Source: Geomonas limicola (GTDB lineage Bacteria; Desulfobacterota; Desulfuromonadia; Geobacterales; Geobacteraceae). From it: 64,000 nt of DNA. The stretch covers positions 434,001 through 498,000 of the forward strand of contig NZ_BLXZ01000002.1 in NCBI RefSeq assembly GCF_014193675.1, written 5' to 3'. The first letter of the stretch is position 1. Each line of letters opens with the position of its first letter. A program made the position numbers and the translations under genes. The notes below the pieces were generated by a model. That model did no database searches. It was not told the DNA's origin and saw only the letters and a program-made list of their open reading frames with translations. Positions 1 through 14,346 of the stretch are shown here, piece after piece.

Positions 1-843
1 GACCATGCGCATCTCGCCCAGGATCTCGGTGAGCTGGCGTCCCTGGCCGATCTGGATCCCGACGCTGCGGTTACGGGAGAGGTCGCCGGTGCAGGTGAGC
101 ACCAGGTCTCCCATGCCGGCGAGCCCCGCAAAGGTGCTGGCCTGCGCACCCATGGCGAGCCCCAGCCGGGTCATTTCGGCGAGCCCCCGGGTGATGAGGG
201 CGGCGCGGGTGTTGTGGCCGAACCCAAGGCCGTCGGAGATCCCGGCCGCGATGGCGATCACGTTCTTGATGGCACCCCCAAGCTCCACACCGACCACGTC
301 GTCGTTGCGGTAGACGCGGAAGAAGCTCGAGTTGAAGGCCTGCTGCACCCGGTGCGCCACCTCGAGAGAGGCCGCCGCGACGGTGACGGCGGTCGGCATC
401 TCCTGGGCCACTTCGCGTGCGAAGCTCGGCCCCGAGAGGGCGGCAAAGCGGGCGAAGAGCTCGGGGGGGAGGATTTCGCGGTAGATCTCGGAGACCGTGC
501 AGAGGGTATCGAGCTCGATCCCCTTGGAGGCGCTCACCAGGACGGCGTCGGGCGGCAGGTAGGGGAGGGAGCTCCCCATCACCCGGCGCACCAGCTGGGA
601 GGGGACCACGCAGAGCACCATGGTGCAGCCGGTGTAGGCCTCCTCCAGGTCGTTGGTGAAGCGGAGGTTATCGGCGAGCCTGATCCCCGGCAGGTAGAGG
701 TTGTTCTCGCGGTTTACCCGCATCTCCTGCACGAGCTCCGGTTCGTAGGCCCACAGCGTTACCGCGTGCCCTTTCTTGGCAAGAAGATCGGCCAGGGTGG
801 TTCCCCAGCTCCCGGCACCTATGACGGCGATGATTTCTGACAT
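1..843 (-). CDS. gpsA: NAD(P)H-dependent glycerol-3-phosphate dehydrogenase, 3' end outside window
   Basis: Reduces dihydroxyacetone phosphate to sn-glycerol-3-phosphate in the cytosol for phospholipid synthesis. Translation from the ATG at 843 begins MSEIIAVIGAGSWGTT, a Rossmann GxGxxG dinucleotide-binding loop at residues 9-14. The family motifs ASKGIE (Lys about 107) and LGGAIKNV (catalytic Lys about 193) follow at the expected spacing. 281 codons are present of the roughly 330 usual for the family, so the C-terminal part lies beyond position 1. It is the last visible gene of the minus-strand replication block, 51 bases after the HEAT-like gene. Identification is firm; only the C-terminus is unseen. 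Confidence 0.95.
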   Translation of the reverse strand, partial: MSEIIAVIGAGSWGTTLADLLAKKGHAVTLWAYEPELVQEMRVNRENNLYLPGIRLADNLRFTNDLEEAYTGCTMVLCVVPSQLVRRVMGSSLPYLPPDAVLVSASKGIELDTLCTVSEIYREILPPELFARFAALSGPSFAREVAQEMPTAVTVAAASLEVAHRVQQAFNSSFFRVYRNDDVVGVELGGAIKNVIAIAAGISDGLGFGHNTRAALITRGLAEMTRLGLAMGAQASTFAGLAGMGDLVLTCTGDLSRNRSVGIQIGQGRQLTEILGEMRMV

Positions 844-894
844 GAATGCTCTCTTTTCCGACTGCGCTGGCGCAGGTGTCTGGTGTTGGTGTGG

Positions 895-2409
895 TCAGCC
901 GCGTTCCGCGGCCATGAGGCTCCCGGAGTCGGCGCCGTCCAACGACTGGCCGGCGATCTCCATGCTCTCGAGGGCGAACCCGCGCAAAAAGGGGTGCAGG
1001 TGGTGCGGTAGCCGGTAATCCTCCAGGCTCTGGGCCAGGGCCACCACCTGGGAAACCAGGCTGTGCTCCCGTCCGCAACGGCGCATCAGGTCCGCACTTG
1101 CCAGGAGCCGCTCGCGGATCAGCTCGAGGTGAGGGGTGATGAGCTCGGTACAGAAGCGGGAGAGGATCTCGTCGTGATCCCCGCCCTGGCGGAGTTCCCC
1201 GGCATAGGAGCAGACCCGCTCCCCCTCGATGAACCAGCCGGCGAAGAAGGGATCGGCGAACAGTGTCAGGACGATCTCTTCCCCCTGGCGATAGCTCAGC
1301 CGCGGCTGGGGAGGGAAGGCGGGCCGGTAGGGGAGGGGGGTCAGGTCGACGCCGGCGAACATGCTGCGGCGCAGGTAGAAGTCGGCCGGGAGGTAGCAGA
1401 GATCGCCGCTGTGGTAGAGGGCGTCGCGCAACAGGTCGATGACGTGTTCCGGCGTGACCCGGTGCAGGTCGTCCTGGGCACCGAAGGCGTCAAGCTCGGC
1501 GTCGAACTGCTCTTCGGTGAGGCTGCCGCCCCCCCAGGCGGCCAAAAGGCCGCGCCGCTCGTGGACCTGCAGGTACAGGGCAGCCAGCCGCCCTTCGCCC
1601 ACCCAACGCGCGATCATCAGCGAACGGTAGCCGTCTCCGTCGGGAGGCGTGGCGTAGCCGGCATGAAACGGGAGAAGGGGAGCGGGAGGCGGCTCGGCAA
1701 TCCCCAGGAAACGGAGCCGGCGCAGCGAGCGCTCGGCAACCGGGAAGTTCTCCGGTTTTCCCTCCGTGAGGTAGAGGGAGAGCACCGCGGCCGCCATGGG
1801 GTCGCGCATCCCCCCCAGGGCCGCCAAGGCGGCGAGAACCATGGAGCGGTCCTCATGCCAGAGCATCGCCTCGAGCATGCGGGCCGCGCGCGGGTCCCCA
1901 CCTTCGGCCAGCTCGCGTATCACCACCTGCTGGATCTCGGCGGGGCAGCCGAGAAACTCGTCGAGGAAGGTGACGATGCCGTCTTCACCCAGTTGCAGCG
2001 CTCCCTGGGTCACCCGTTGCAGGGGGCTCCCCCCGGAGGCGCCGAAGACCCTCTGGAACACCGGCGCCGTCAGGTCGACACCGTAGCCTTCCAGGATGAT
2101 CTGCAGGGCGGCCTTGCCGTCGGCACCCAGATCGCGACGCTTCAGGGCGATCTGGATCAGCTGGTCCAGCCAGCTTTCCGTTTCGAAAAAGTCGAGGATA
2201 TATGCGTATTTGGAGATGAGGTCGCCGGAGTTTTCGCGCCAGAGTTCGCGCACCAGGGGGCGCAGGGCGCGGCGGCCTGCCTTCTGGAACTTGCGGCCGA
2301 TCTCCTCCATCTCGTGGATGGAGAGCCCCTCGTGGCGCACCCGCCCGATGAGGGCCAGGATGTCCCGGCGCTCCTGGAGCGAGGTATCTATCTCCGCACT
2401 TCGATGCAT
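895..2409 (-). CDS. HEAT-repeat-like protein of unknown function
   Basis: 504 aa. No catalytic motif recognised. The first half is a run of amphipathic helices resembling HEAT/PBS-lyase-type repeats (stretches such as AVLSLYLTEG and AARMLEAMLWHEDRSMVLAALAALG), which suggests a protein-interaction scaffold. The second half is mixed alpha/beta without a family I can name. There is no signal peptide or membrane segment, so it is probably cytosolic. The ATG at 2409 is chosen over one nine codons upstream because AAAGGG lies just before it. It sits between gyrA (275-bp gap containing palindromic repeats) and gpsA, and may be cotranscribed with gpsA. The coding call is solid; function is unknown. 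Confidence 0.8.
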   Translation of the reverse strand: MHRSAEIDTSLQERRDILALIGRVRHEGLSIHEMEEIGRKFQKAGRRALRPLVRELWRENSGDLISKYAYILDFFETESWLDQLIQIALKRRDLGADGKAALQIILEGYGVDLTAPVFQRVFGASGGSPLQRVTQGALQLGEDGIVTFLDEFLGCPAEIQQVVIRELAEGGDPRAARMLEAMLWHEDRSMVLAALAALGGMRDPMAAAVLSLYLTEGKPENFPVAERSLRRLRFLGIAEPPPAPLLPFHAGYATPPDGDGYRSLMIARWVGEGRLAALYLQVHERRGLLAAWGGGSLTEEQFDAELDAFGAQDDLHRVTPEHVIDLLRDALYHSGDLCYLPADFYLRRSMFAGVDLTPLPYRPAFPPQPRLSYRQGEEIVLTLFADPFFAGWFIEGERVCSYAGELRQGGDHDEILSRFCTELITPHLELIRERLLASADLMRRCGREHSLVSQVVALAQSLEDYRLPHHLHPFLRGFALESMEIAGQSLDGADSGSLMAAERG

Positions 2410-2509
2410 AGCAACCCTTTCACAGAAGGGATTCAAGTACCGCCGTCGGCGGCTGCTGCAGAGGGGGGTAGGGCAGGGTGGTTTACCTGCCCTGGCTTTC
2501 AGATTGCGT

Positions 2510-2629
2510 CCCCCTCCCTTGACGGGAGAGGGTAGGGGGGGCGAAGTCGGCTATGGCTTACCGTTGCCAAGCAGAGCTGTCACCTTCCCCCGCACCCCGA
2601 CCCTCTCCCGGAAGGGGAGAGGGGGAGTG
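2510..2629. repeat. pair of dispersed GC-rich palindromic (REP-like) units
   Basis: Two imperfect inverted repeats lie in the gap between the HEAT-like gene and gyrA. One is at 2510-2540 (CCCCTCCCTTGACGGGAGAG and onward) and the other at 2592-2629 (CCCTCTCCCGGAAGGGGAGAG core). The same CCCTCTCCC...GGGAGAGGG theme recurs at 15783-15885 and 53951-54060, always between genes. They may also act as transcription-attenuating hairpins, but no clean T-tract follows. Confidence 0.7.
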
Positions 2630-2684
2630 TGGTTAGCTTGCCGGAGAGGGGAGGGCGGGCTGGCGCCGTCCCCAAGAGCCGGAA

Positions 2685-5216
<2,532 letters not shown>

Positions 5217-5289
5217 GTAAAACCCTCTTCGTCTTTATCGATCCCACGCGCAAGCGTGGGTCGCGAAATTTTTTCAGCAGCAGCCTTGG

Positions 5290-8780
<3,491 letters not shown>

Positions 8781-8945
8781 GAGGCAAACGGGCCAACGAA
8801 AAAGCCTCTCATAAGGAGCGGTTGTTTTTCAAGCCCTGTTTTGCTGCCCTCCCGTATACAGATCCCAAAAATCGCCTGGAAAGGGTGACGGTCCAGCGAG
8901 GTAACGCCTTGGCTACCCGGATTTTTTCCACCCTTTTTATGCAGC

Positions 8946-8978
8946 TTTAGCCGCGTCGTTTTTTGCGTCGCGGCTAAA
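8946..8978. other. hairpin in the recF-dnaN gap
   Basis: TTTAGCCGCG and CGCGGCTAAA form a 10-bp stem around a T-rich loop in the 239-bp space between recF and dnaN. A run of six T (8981-8986) follows on the plus strand. No U-tract follows in the direction dnaN is transcribed, so it is not a convincing rho-independent terminator for dnaN. The rest of 8781-9019 shows no gene. Confidence 0.5.
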
Positions 8979-9019
8979 AGTTTTTTGCAGCACCCAAGCT
9001 TTGGCTCCCCGGCCGGAGT

Positions 9020-10138
9020 CTACAGGCGCATCGGCATGATGACCGCCATGAAGTCGTTGTCCGCAAGCGGCTTCATGATAACCGGCGAGAGCTCGTCCTT
9101 GAACTTGAGCTCCACCTCCCGGTCCGCCATCACCGAGAGCACGTCGATCAGGTACTTGGCATTGAAGCGGGTGGAGATGTTGTTCCCCTCGTACTGCACC
9201 TCGATCTCCTCGCGCGCCTCGCCCAGTTCCGGGTTCGAGGAGGAGATCACGATGATCTCCGGGTTCACGTCGATCTTGATCCCCTTGAACTTCTCGGACG
9301 AGAGGATGGCCATCCTTTTCAGCGAGTGCAGGAACTTGTCGCGGCTTATCTGCACGTTGCGCTCGTTGTTCACCGGGATGACCTTGGTGTAGTCCGGAAA
9401 TTCGCCGTCGATGAGGCGCATCACCACCACGCTGTTCCCTTTTTTGATCACCGCGGAGTTGTCCATGAAGCCGAGCATGATCTCGGCAGACTCCTCCTCG
9501 GCCATCTTTTTCAGTTCGAAGATCCCTTTCTTGGGGAAGATGACCCCTTTGGAGAGTTCGGCGGAGATGCTCCCCTCGATCACTTCCTGGGCGACCGAGA
9601 GCCGGTGACCATCGGTTGCCACCATGCGCAGCACGTTGGTGTCGTTCTCTTCGAAGGCTTTGATGAACACGCCGTTCAGGTTGTACTTGGTCTCGTCGTA
9701 ACAGATGGCGTACGAGGTCTTCTCGATCATGTTGGCGAGGATCTCGTTTTTGAAGACGATGAAGCTCTCATCCTTGACCTTCGGGAAGTAGGGGAACTCC
9801 TCCGAGGAAAGGCCGACGATGTTGAAGCGCGCCTTGCCGCAGACGATCTCGACCCAGTCGTTCTCCTTGGTGGCGACGTGGATCTCCTCGTCCGGCATCT
9901 CCTTGACGATCTCGTAGAGCTTCTTGGCGGACACCGTGATCTTCCCTTCCTTGATCACCTTGGTGGGATAGGAACTCTTCATGCCGACCTCGAGGTCCGT
10001 CGCGGTGACGTAGAGAAGGTCGTTGTGCACTTCCAGCAGAGCATTGGAGAGGATGGGCATGGTGTTTCGTTTTTCCACGATCCCCTGGATTCTCTGGAGG
10101 GCCTTCAAAAATATCTCTTTGCTAATTTTGAATTCCAT
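9020..10138 (-). CDS. dnaN: DNA polymerase III beta subunit (sliding clamp)
   Basis: 372 aa. Forms the dimeric ring that tethers polymerase III and other clamp-binding proteins to DNA. The opening MEFKISKEIFLKALQRIQGI, the internal LRMVATDGHRLSVAQ and the C-terminal FMAVIMPMRL are all diagnostic. The length is the family norm. Start at 10138 is preceded by GGAG (CCAGGGAGAGACC). It follows dnaA across the presumed origin and precedes recF. Confidence 0.99.
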   Translation of the reverse strand: MEFKISKEIFLKALQRIQGIVEKRNTMPILSNALLEVHNDLLYVTATDLEVGMKSSYPTKVIKEGKITVSAKKLYEIVKEMPDEEIHVATKENDWVEIVCGKARFNIVGLSSEEFPYFPKVKDESFIVFKNEILANMIEKTSYAICYDETKYNLNGVFIKAFEENDTNVLRMVATDGHRLSVAQEVIEGSISAELSKGVIFPKKGIFELKKMAEEESAEIMLGFMDNSAVIKKGNSVVVMRLIDGEFPDYTKVIPVNNERNVQISRDKFLHSLKRMAILSSEKFKGIKIDVNPEIIVISSSNPELGEAREEIEVQYEGNNISTRFNAKYLIDVLSVMADREVELKFKDELSPVIMKPLADNDFMAVIMPMRL

Positions 10139-10360
10139 GGTCTCTCCCTGGAGGTTTTCTTCTTTTACTTATATTTTTTTATCTCTTCAGTAGTAGTAGA
10201 TAGTTGCCTGTTGATAAGTTGATAAGAGGTCTTAGCCCCCGTTTTCCTGCAGCTTTTGGTCAGGAGAACCATGCGCACCTTGGGGGGTGCTTTGGTGGAG
10301 TTGTACACAGGCACACGCTCAATCCCCATTTCGGGGCAAGTTATGCACAGGTTTCCACGG
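10139..10360. other. probable replication origin (oriC) with unwinding element
   Basis: Gene-free space between dnaN and dnaA. Read on the minus strand it shows tandem DnaA-box-like 9-mers TTATCAACT and TTATCAACA (10209-10225), a six-base spacer, then CTACTACTACT (complement of the TAGTAGTAG at 10191-10199) and an AT-rich tract (10163-10185). This is the arrangement described for basal unwinding systems with DnaA-trio motifs. A consensus-type box TTATGCACA lies at 10341-10349 and a one-mismatch box TTGTACACA at 10301-10309. Position beside dnaA and dnaN supports the call. The box count and the unwinding role are inferred. Confidence 0.7.
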
Positions 10361-11704
10361 CTACATGAACAACTTTTTCTTGATGTCTTCCACAGTCGCC
10401 TTCAGGTCCGGATCGCTGGCGAGCTGCTTCTCGATCTTGCGCACGGAATGGATGATCGTGGAGTGATCTTTCCCTCCGAACTTCTCGCCGATCTCGGGGA
10501 ACGAGGACTTGGTGAGCTCGCGGCAGATGTAAATGGCGATCTGGCGCGGCACCACCAGGGTCTTGATCCGCTTGTCCGATTTAAGTTCCGACACCTTGAT
10601 GCGGAAGTGCTCGGCCACCTGCTTCTGGATCATCTCGACCGAAATCTCCTTGGTCTTCTCGACGATGATGTCCTTCATCACCTCGCGGGCCATGGAGAGG
10701 GTGATCTCGTTGCCGGTCAGGCTCGCGAACGCTTCCAGGCGGATCAGCATCCCTTCCAGTTCGCGGATGTTCGAGGTAGCCCCTTCGGCGAGGAAGAGGG
10801 CGACGTCGTCCGGGAGGTTCACCTGGTGCTGGTCGGACTTCTTCTTGAGGATGGCGACCTTGGTCTCCACGTTGGGCGGCTGGATGTCTGCGATGAGACC
10901 CCACTCGAAGCGCGATCTCAGGCGCTCCTCGAGCCCCGGGATGTCCTTGGGGAACTTGTCCGAGGTGACCACGATCTGCTTGTGGGACTCGTAGAGGGCG
11001 TTGAAGGTGTGGAAAAACTCTTCCTGGGTCGCTTCTTTTCCGGCCATGAACTGGATGTCGTCGATGAGCAGGAGGTCCATCTTGCGGAACTTGTTGCGGA
11101 ACTCGTCCATCTTCTTGTAGCGCAGCGAGTTGATCATCTCGTTCATGAACTTCTCTGACGAGTAGTAGCAGATCTTCGCCTTGGGGTTTTTGGCCAGGAT
11201 CTGGTTTCCGATGGCGTTCACCAGGTGGGTCTTGCCCAGACCCACGCCGCCGTAGATGAAGAGCGGGTTGTAGTTGGTGGCCGGCTTGTTGGCGACCGCC
11301 TGGCTTGCCGCGTAGGCGAACTGGTTGCTCGCGCCGCAGACAAAAGACTCGAAGGTGTACTTGGGATTGAGGTTCGGGATGAACTCGGACTTCTTGTCCT
11401 TTTCCTTCTCTTTCTTCTCTTCCTTGGCCGGCTTCATTTCCGGCTCGGCAGCCGGCTCCGGTTTGGGCTCGACGATCTGGAACTCGATCTGGTAGGTTTT
11501 CGGGCTGACCGCAGAGATCGCCTCCCTGATCATGCCGAGGTACTTCTCGATGACGTACTTTTGGAAGAAAGAGCTGGGAACTTCGAGGATTATCGCTTCA
11601 TCGGTGTTGCCGAGGAACTTGAGGGGTTCGATCCAGGTGCTGAAGGTTTGTCCCGTGAGTACTTTTTTCAGATTTGCCTGGGCTTCCAGCCAAATATTTT
11701 CCAT
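10361..11704 (-). CDS. dnaA: Chromosomal replication initiator protein DnaA
   Basis: 447 aa AAA+ initiator that binds DnaA boxes and melts oriC. Domain I is residues 1-80, followed by a charged linker rich in Glu, Lys and Pro (80-108). The AAA+ domain has Walker A GGVGLGKT at 152-159 and Walker B LLLIDDIQFM. The C-terminal domain IV ends with the DNA-binding signature DHSTIIHSVRKIE. The frame also opens at a TTG (11752), but the ATG at 11704 (MENIWLEAQANLKKVL) matches family N-termini, while the TTG lies in a DnaA-box-like site. First gene of the minus-strand replication series. Confidence 0.98.
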   Translation of the reverse strand: MENIWLEAQANLKKVLTGQTFSTWIEPLKFLGNTDEAIILEVPSSFFQKYVIEKYLGMIREAISAVSPKTYQIEFQIVEPKPEPAAEPEMKPAKEEKKEKEKDKKSEFIPNLNPKYTFESFVCGASNQFAYAASQAVANKPATNYNPLFIYGGVGLGKTHLVNAIGNQILAKNPKAKICYYSSEKFMNEMINSLRYKKMDEFRNKFRKMDLLLIDDIQFMAGKEATQEEFFHTFNALYESHKQIVVTSDKFPKDIPGLEERLRSRFEWGLIADIQPPNVETKVAILKKKSDQHQVNLPDDVALFLAEGATSNIRELEGMLIRLEAFASLTGNEITLSMAREVMKDIIVEKTKEISVEMIQKQVAEHFRIKVSELKSDKRIKTLVVPRQIAIYICRELTKSSFPEIGEKFGGKDHSTIIHSVRKIEKQLASDPDLKATVEDIKKKLFM

Positions 11705-11977
11705 GGAGAGAGGCCTTTTTGAGGGACGATTTTTGCACAGCTTTATCAACAAGTCATCGTGCTGATTTAGGCCGGAAAATTCAAGGGGTTACAAGGTTAT
11801 GAACAAAATAAGTTGACACTAATTTTTTCGCAGCAGAAGACTAACAGAGCTACCCCTTTTTTGCAAGGCAAAAGTTGGCCGCGGAAAAACCTCTTGACAC
11901 CCAAATTTCTTTATGTTTAAGTTCCATGCTTCCCTTTATATCTAAAGTCGCTAAAACCGCGCAAGGAGCAGATAAAG
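11705..11977. promoter_or_regulatory. dnaA-rpmH divergent control region with DnaA-box-like sites
   Basis: The space between the divergent dnaA and rpmH contains TTTTGCACA (11731-11739, fits TTWTNCACA), TTATCAACA (11743-11751) and TTATGAACA (11797-11805), the last two with one mismatch to the usual box. They lie just upstream of the dnaA start and could serve autoregulation or a second half of a bipartite origin. A T-rich stretch (11821-11828) and a promoter-like element for rpmH are also here. Confidence 0.55.
11894..11921 (+). promoter_or_regulatory. sigma70-type promoter candidate for rpmH
   Basis: A perfect -35 TTGACA (11894-11899) is followed after 16 bases by TTTAAG (11916-11921), a 4/6 match to the -10 consensus. 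The first gene downstream is rpmH at 11978. Only the -35 element is strong. Confidence 0.45.
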
Positions 11978-12127
11978 ATGAAAAGAACCTTTCAGCCCAG
12001 CAACACCTCCCGTAAAAGAACCCACGGCTTTCTCGTCCGTATGTCCACCAAGAACGGCCGTCTCGTCATCAAGCGCAGAAGGGCTAAAGGCCGCAAGCGG
12101 TTGGCTGTCGGCATCGCAACCAAGTAG
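11978..12127 (+). CDS. rpmH: 50S ribosomal protein L34
   Basis: 49 aa, very basic. The sequence [20 protein letters not shown] is the conserved L34 start, and RRAKGRKRL is the conserved C-terminal core. It is too short to pass a length filter but unmistakable. AAGGAG at 11963-11968 precedes the ATG by nine bases. It heads the plus-strand series rpmH-rnpA-yidD-yidC, the common order beside dnaA. Confidence 0.98.
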   Translation: MKRTFQPSNTSRKRTHGFLVRMSTKNGRLVIKRRRAKGRKRLAVGIATK

Positions 12128-12135
12128 CACATAGT

Positions 12136-12489
12136 TTGTCCGGCTCAGCTTTTCCCAAGGCTGAAAGACTGCGCAGGCGCCCGGAGTTTACCCAGTTCAA
12201 CTCGGGCGCCCACAAACTGCACACCCCGCATTTCCTCTTGCTGTTGAGGGACACTGCTCCGGCCGGTCCCCGCATCGGTTTCACGGTAAGCAAGAAGGTG
12301 GGCAACGCCGTGGTCAGAAACAGCATCAAGCGAAGGCTGCGCGAGTATTACCGGCAGAACAAGCAGCTCTTCCCACTGGCAGATATTAATATCGTCGCCA
12401 AAAAAGGGGCGGAAGTACTTGACTTTCACCACCTCTCATCCGAGCTCGCAGCCGCCTTCGGGCGGCTGCGCAACAGATATGCTAAATAG
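12136..12489 (+). CDS. rnpA: Ribonuclease P protein component
   Basis: 117 aa. Basic protein cofactor of the RNase P ribozyme, which matures tRNA 5' ends. The family signature appears as [20 protein letters not shown] (RNR motif). The likely start is TTG at 12136, eight bases after the rpmH stop, giving [18 protein letters not shown]. No clear Shine-Dalgarno precedes it, so coupling to rpmH translation is likely. Its stop overlaps the start of yidD. Confidence 0.96.
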   Translation: MSGSAFPKAERLRRRPEFTQFNSGAHKLHTPHFLLLLRDTAPAGPRIGFTVSKKVGNAVVRNSIKRRLREYYRQNKQLFPLADINIVAKKGAEVLDFHHLSSELAAAFGRLRNRYAK

Positions 12490-12691
12490 ATTCCTGCGGG
12501 GCCTGGTTGTCTGTTATCAACGGTTCATCTCTCCGTTAAAGGCTCCCTCCTGCCGGTTTTACCCCACCTGTTCCCATTATTCCTTACAAGCTTTGGAAAA
12601 GTACGGCCCTGTCAAAGGTGTCTGGCTGACGGTTGCGCGCATCGCGCGTTGTCATCCCTGGCATCCGGGCGGATACGATCCGGTTAAATAG
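12479..12691 (+). CDS. yidD: Membrane protein insertion efficiency factor YidD
   Basis: 70 aa. Small membrane-associated protein that assists YidC-dependent insertion. The family core [19 protein letters not shown] and the ending [13 protein letters not shown] are present. The ATG at 12479 ([19 protein letters not shown]) overlaps rnpA by 11 bases. A longer in-frame start at 12419 lies inside rnpA and adds residues that do not fit the family. Confidence 0.95.
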   Translation: MLNRFLRGLVVCYQRFISPLKAPSCRFYPTCSHYSLQALEKYGPVKGVWLTVARIARCHPWHPGGYDPVK

Positions 12692-12708
12692 CGTCTTTCG
12701 GAGATACC

Positions 12709-14328
12709 ATGGAAAAAAGAACCATCATAGCTATCGTGCTTTCTATTGGGGTGCTCTACGCCTACTCCTACCTGTTTCCCCCGGCAAAGCCGGCGCTGGC
12801 CCCCGGTACCTCCGCTAAACAGGCGCAGCTGAGCTCGGCAAAATCCGTTACCCCGGTCGTCAGCGCTCCGGCAGTCGCCACTGCAACGCCGGTTGCAACA
12901 CCGGCCCCGGTGGCCGGGCAGCCTGCAGCTGCTCCGCGCGACATCACCGTCGATACCGACCTGTACAGCGCCGTGTTCTCCACCCAGGGTGCCGGCCTCA
13001 AGAAGCTGGTGCTGAAAAAGTACAAGGAGACCGCCGGTCCGCAGGGGAAGGACATCGTGCTCATCGACGAGAGCAATCCTACCCGCTTTGCGCTGCTCAC
13101 CGACTCCCGCGAGCTTGGGATTGCTTCCAACGCCGTGTACCAGGTAACCGGTGAAAACCTGAAACTGACTGACGGGAACAAGGGAAGCGTCGAGTTCAGT
13201 ACCGTAACTCCGCAGGGTGTTGAGCTGAAGAAGCGTTTCAGCTTCTCCGGTAACGCCTACCATATCGGACTTACCGAAGAGGTGAGGAACGTTGGCGCAG
13301 GCCGTGTTGACGGCAAGCTGCACATCCTTGAAAACGATCGGGTGGTTCCGCACAAGAGCGAGGGGCGCTACGAAGTCTACGGGCCGACGACCCTTACCGA
13401 AGGGAAAGTCGTCTCCGAAAAGCTTGATAACCTGCTGAAGGCTCCGGTTCAGCATGCCACCAATGTGACCTGGTCTGCCTTCGCCGACAAGTATTTCATG
13501 GGTGCCATCATTGCCGACAAGGGGAGTATCGCCACGGTGTCCCTGTCCCGTCCCGCAACCGACGTGGTGGTCCGCGACATCACCGCCCCTGCCGTCTCCC
13601 TGCAGCCCGGCCAGAGCGCCGCACTCAACTACTCGGTCTACTATGGACCGAAGGATCTCGATATCCTGAAAGCCCAGGGGAACCGGCTCGAGGACGTCAT
13701 CGACTACGGCTGGTTCGGTCCGGTTGCCAAGCCGCTGGTCTACTCCCTCAAGTACCTTTACAGGTACACCGGCAACTACGGCATCGCCATTATCATCATC
13801 ACCTTCATCCTGAAACTCATCTTCTTCCCGCTCACTCACAAGAGCTACAAGTCGATGAAAGAGATGCAGAAACTGCAGCCTAAGATGACGGAGTTGAAGG
13901 AGAAGTTTAAGAACGACCGCGATGCCCTCAACAAGGCGGTGATGGAGCTCTACAAGACCCACAAGGTTAACCCGATGGGCGGCTGCCTGCCGATGGTGGT
14001 GCAGATCCCGGTCTTCTTCGGTCTCTACCGCGCCCTCATGTACTCCATCGAGCTGCGTCATGCACCGTTCATGCTCTGGATCACCGACCTCTCTGCCAAG
14101 GATCCGTACTACGTGACCCCGATCATCATGGGCGCCACCATGTTCATCCAGCAGAAGATGACCCCGAGCAACATGGACCCGGTCCAGGCCAAGATGATGC
14201 TGATGCTCCCCATCGTCTTCACCTTCATGTTCCTGAACTTCCCGTCCGGCCTGGTTGTCTACTGGTTGGTGAACAACGTGCTCACCATCGCCCAGCAGAT
14301 GTACATCAACAAGACGGTCCAGGATTAA
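12709..14328 (+). CDS. yidC: Membrane protein insertase YidC
   Basis: 539 aa. Inserts and folds inner-membrane proteins, alone or with Sec. An N-terminal membrane segment (about residues 4-20), an Ala/Pro-rich linker and a large periplasmic beta domain (to about 335) precede the conserved five-helix core (GNYGIAIIIITFILKLIFFP; NPMGGCLPMVVQIPVFFGLY; FPSGLVVYWLVNN). The RBS CGGAGA lies five bases ahead of the ATG. It is followed after 18 bases by mnmE, without the jag/khpB gene often found here. Confidence 0.98.
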   Translation: MEKRTIIAIVLSIGVLYAYSYLFPPAKPALAPGTSAKQAQLSSAKSVTPVVSAPAVATATPVATPAPVAGQPAAAPRDITVDTDLYSAVFSTQGAGLKKLVLKKYKETAGPQGKDIVLIDESNPTRFALLTDSRELGIASNAVYQVTGENLKLTDGNKGSVEFSTVTPQGVELKKRFSFSGNAYHIGLTEEVRNVGAGRVDGKLHILENDRVVPHKSEGRYEVYGPTTLTEGKVVSEKLDNLLKAPVQHATNVTWSAFADKYFMGAIIADKGSIATVSLSRPATDVVVRDITAPAVSLQPGQSAALNYSVYYGPKDLDILKAQGNRLEDVIDYGWFGPVAKPLVYSLKYLYRYTGNYGIAIIIITFILKLIFFPLTHKSYKSMKEMQKLQPKMTELKEKFKNDRDALNKAVMELYKTHKVNPMGGCLPMVVQIPVFFGLYRALMYSIELRHAPFMLWITDLSAKDPYYVTPIIMGATMFIQQKMTPSNMDPVQAKMMLMLPIVFTFMFLNFPSGLVVYWLVNNVLTIAQQMYINKTVQD

Positions 14329-14346
14329 GCACCGACAGGAATTACC

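Noticed and set aside
11813-11836. TTGACA upstream of rpmH as the main promoter
   Set aside because: No acceptable -10 element at 16-18 bases; the TTGACA at 11894 is better placed.
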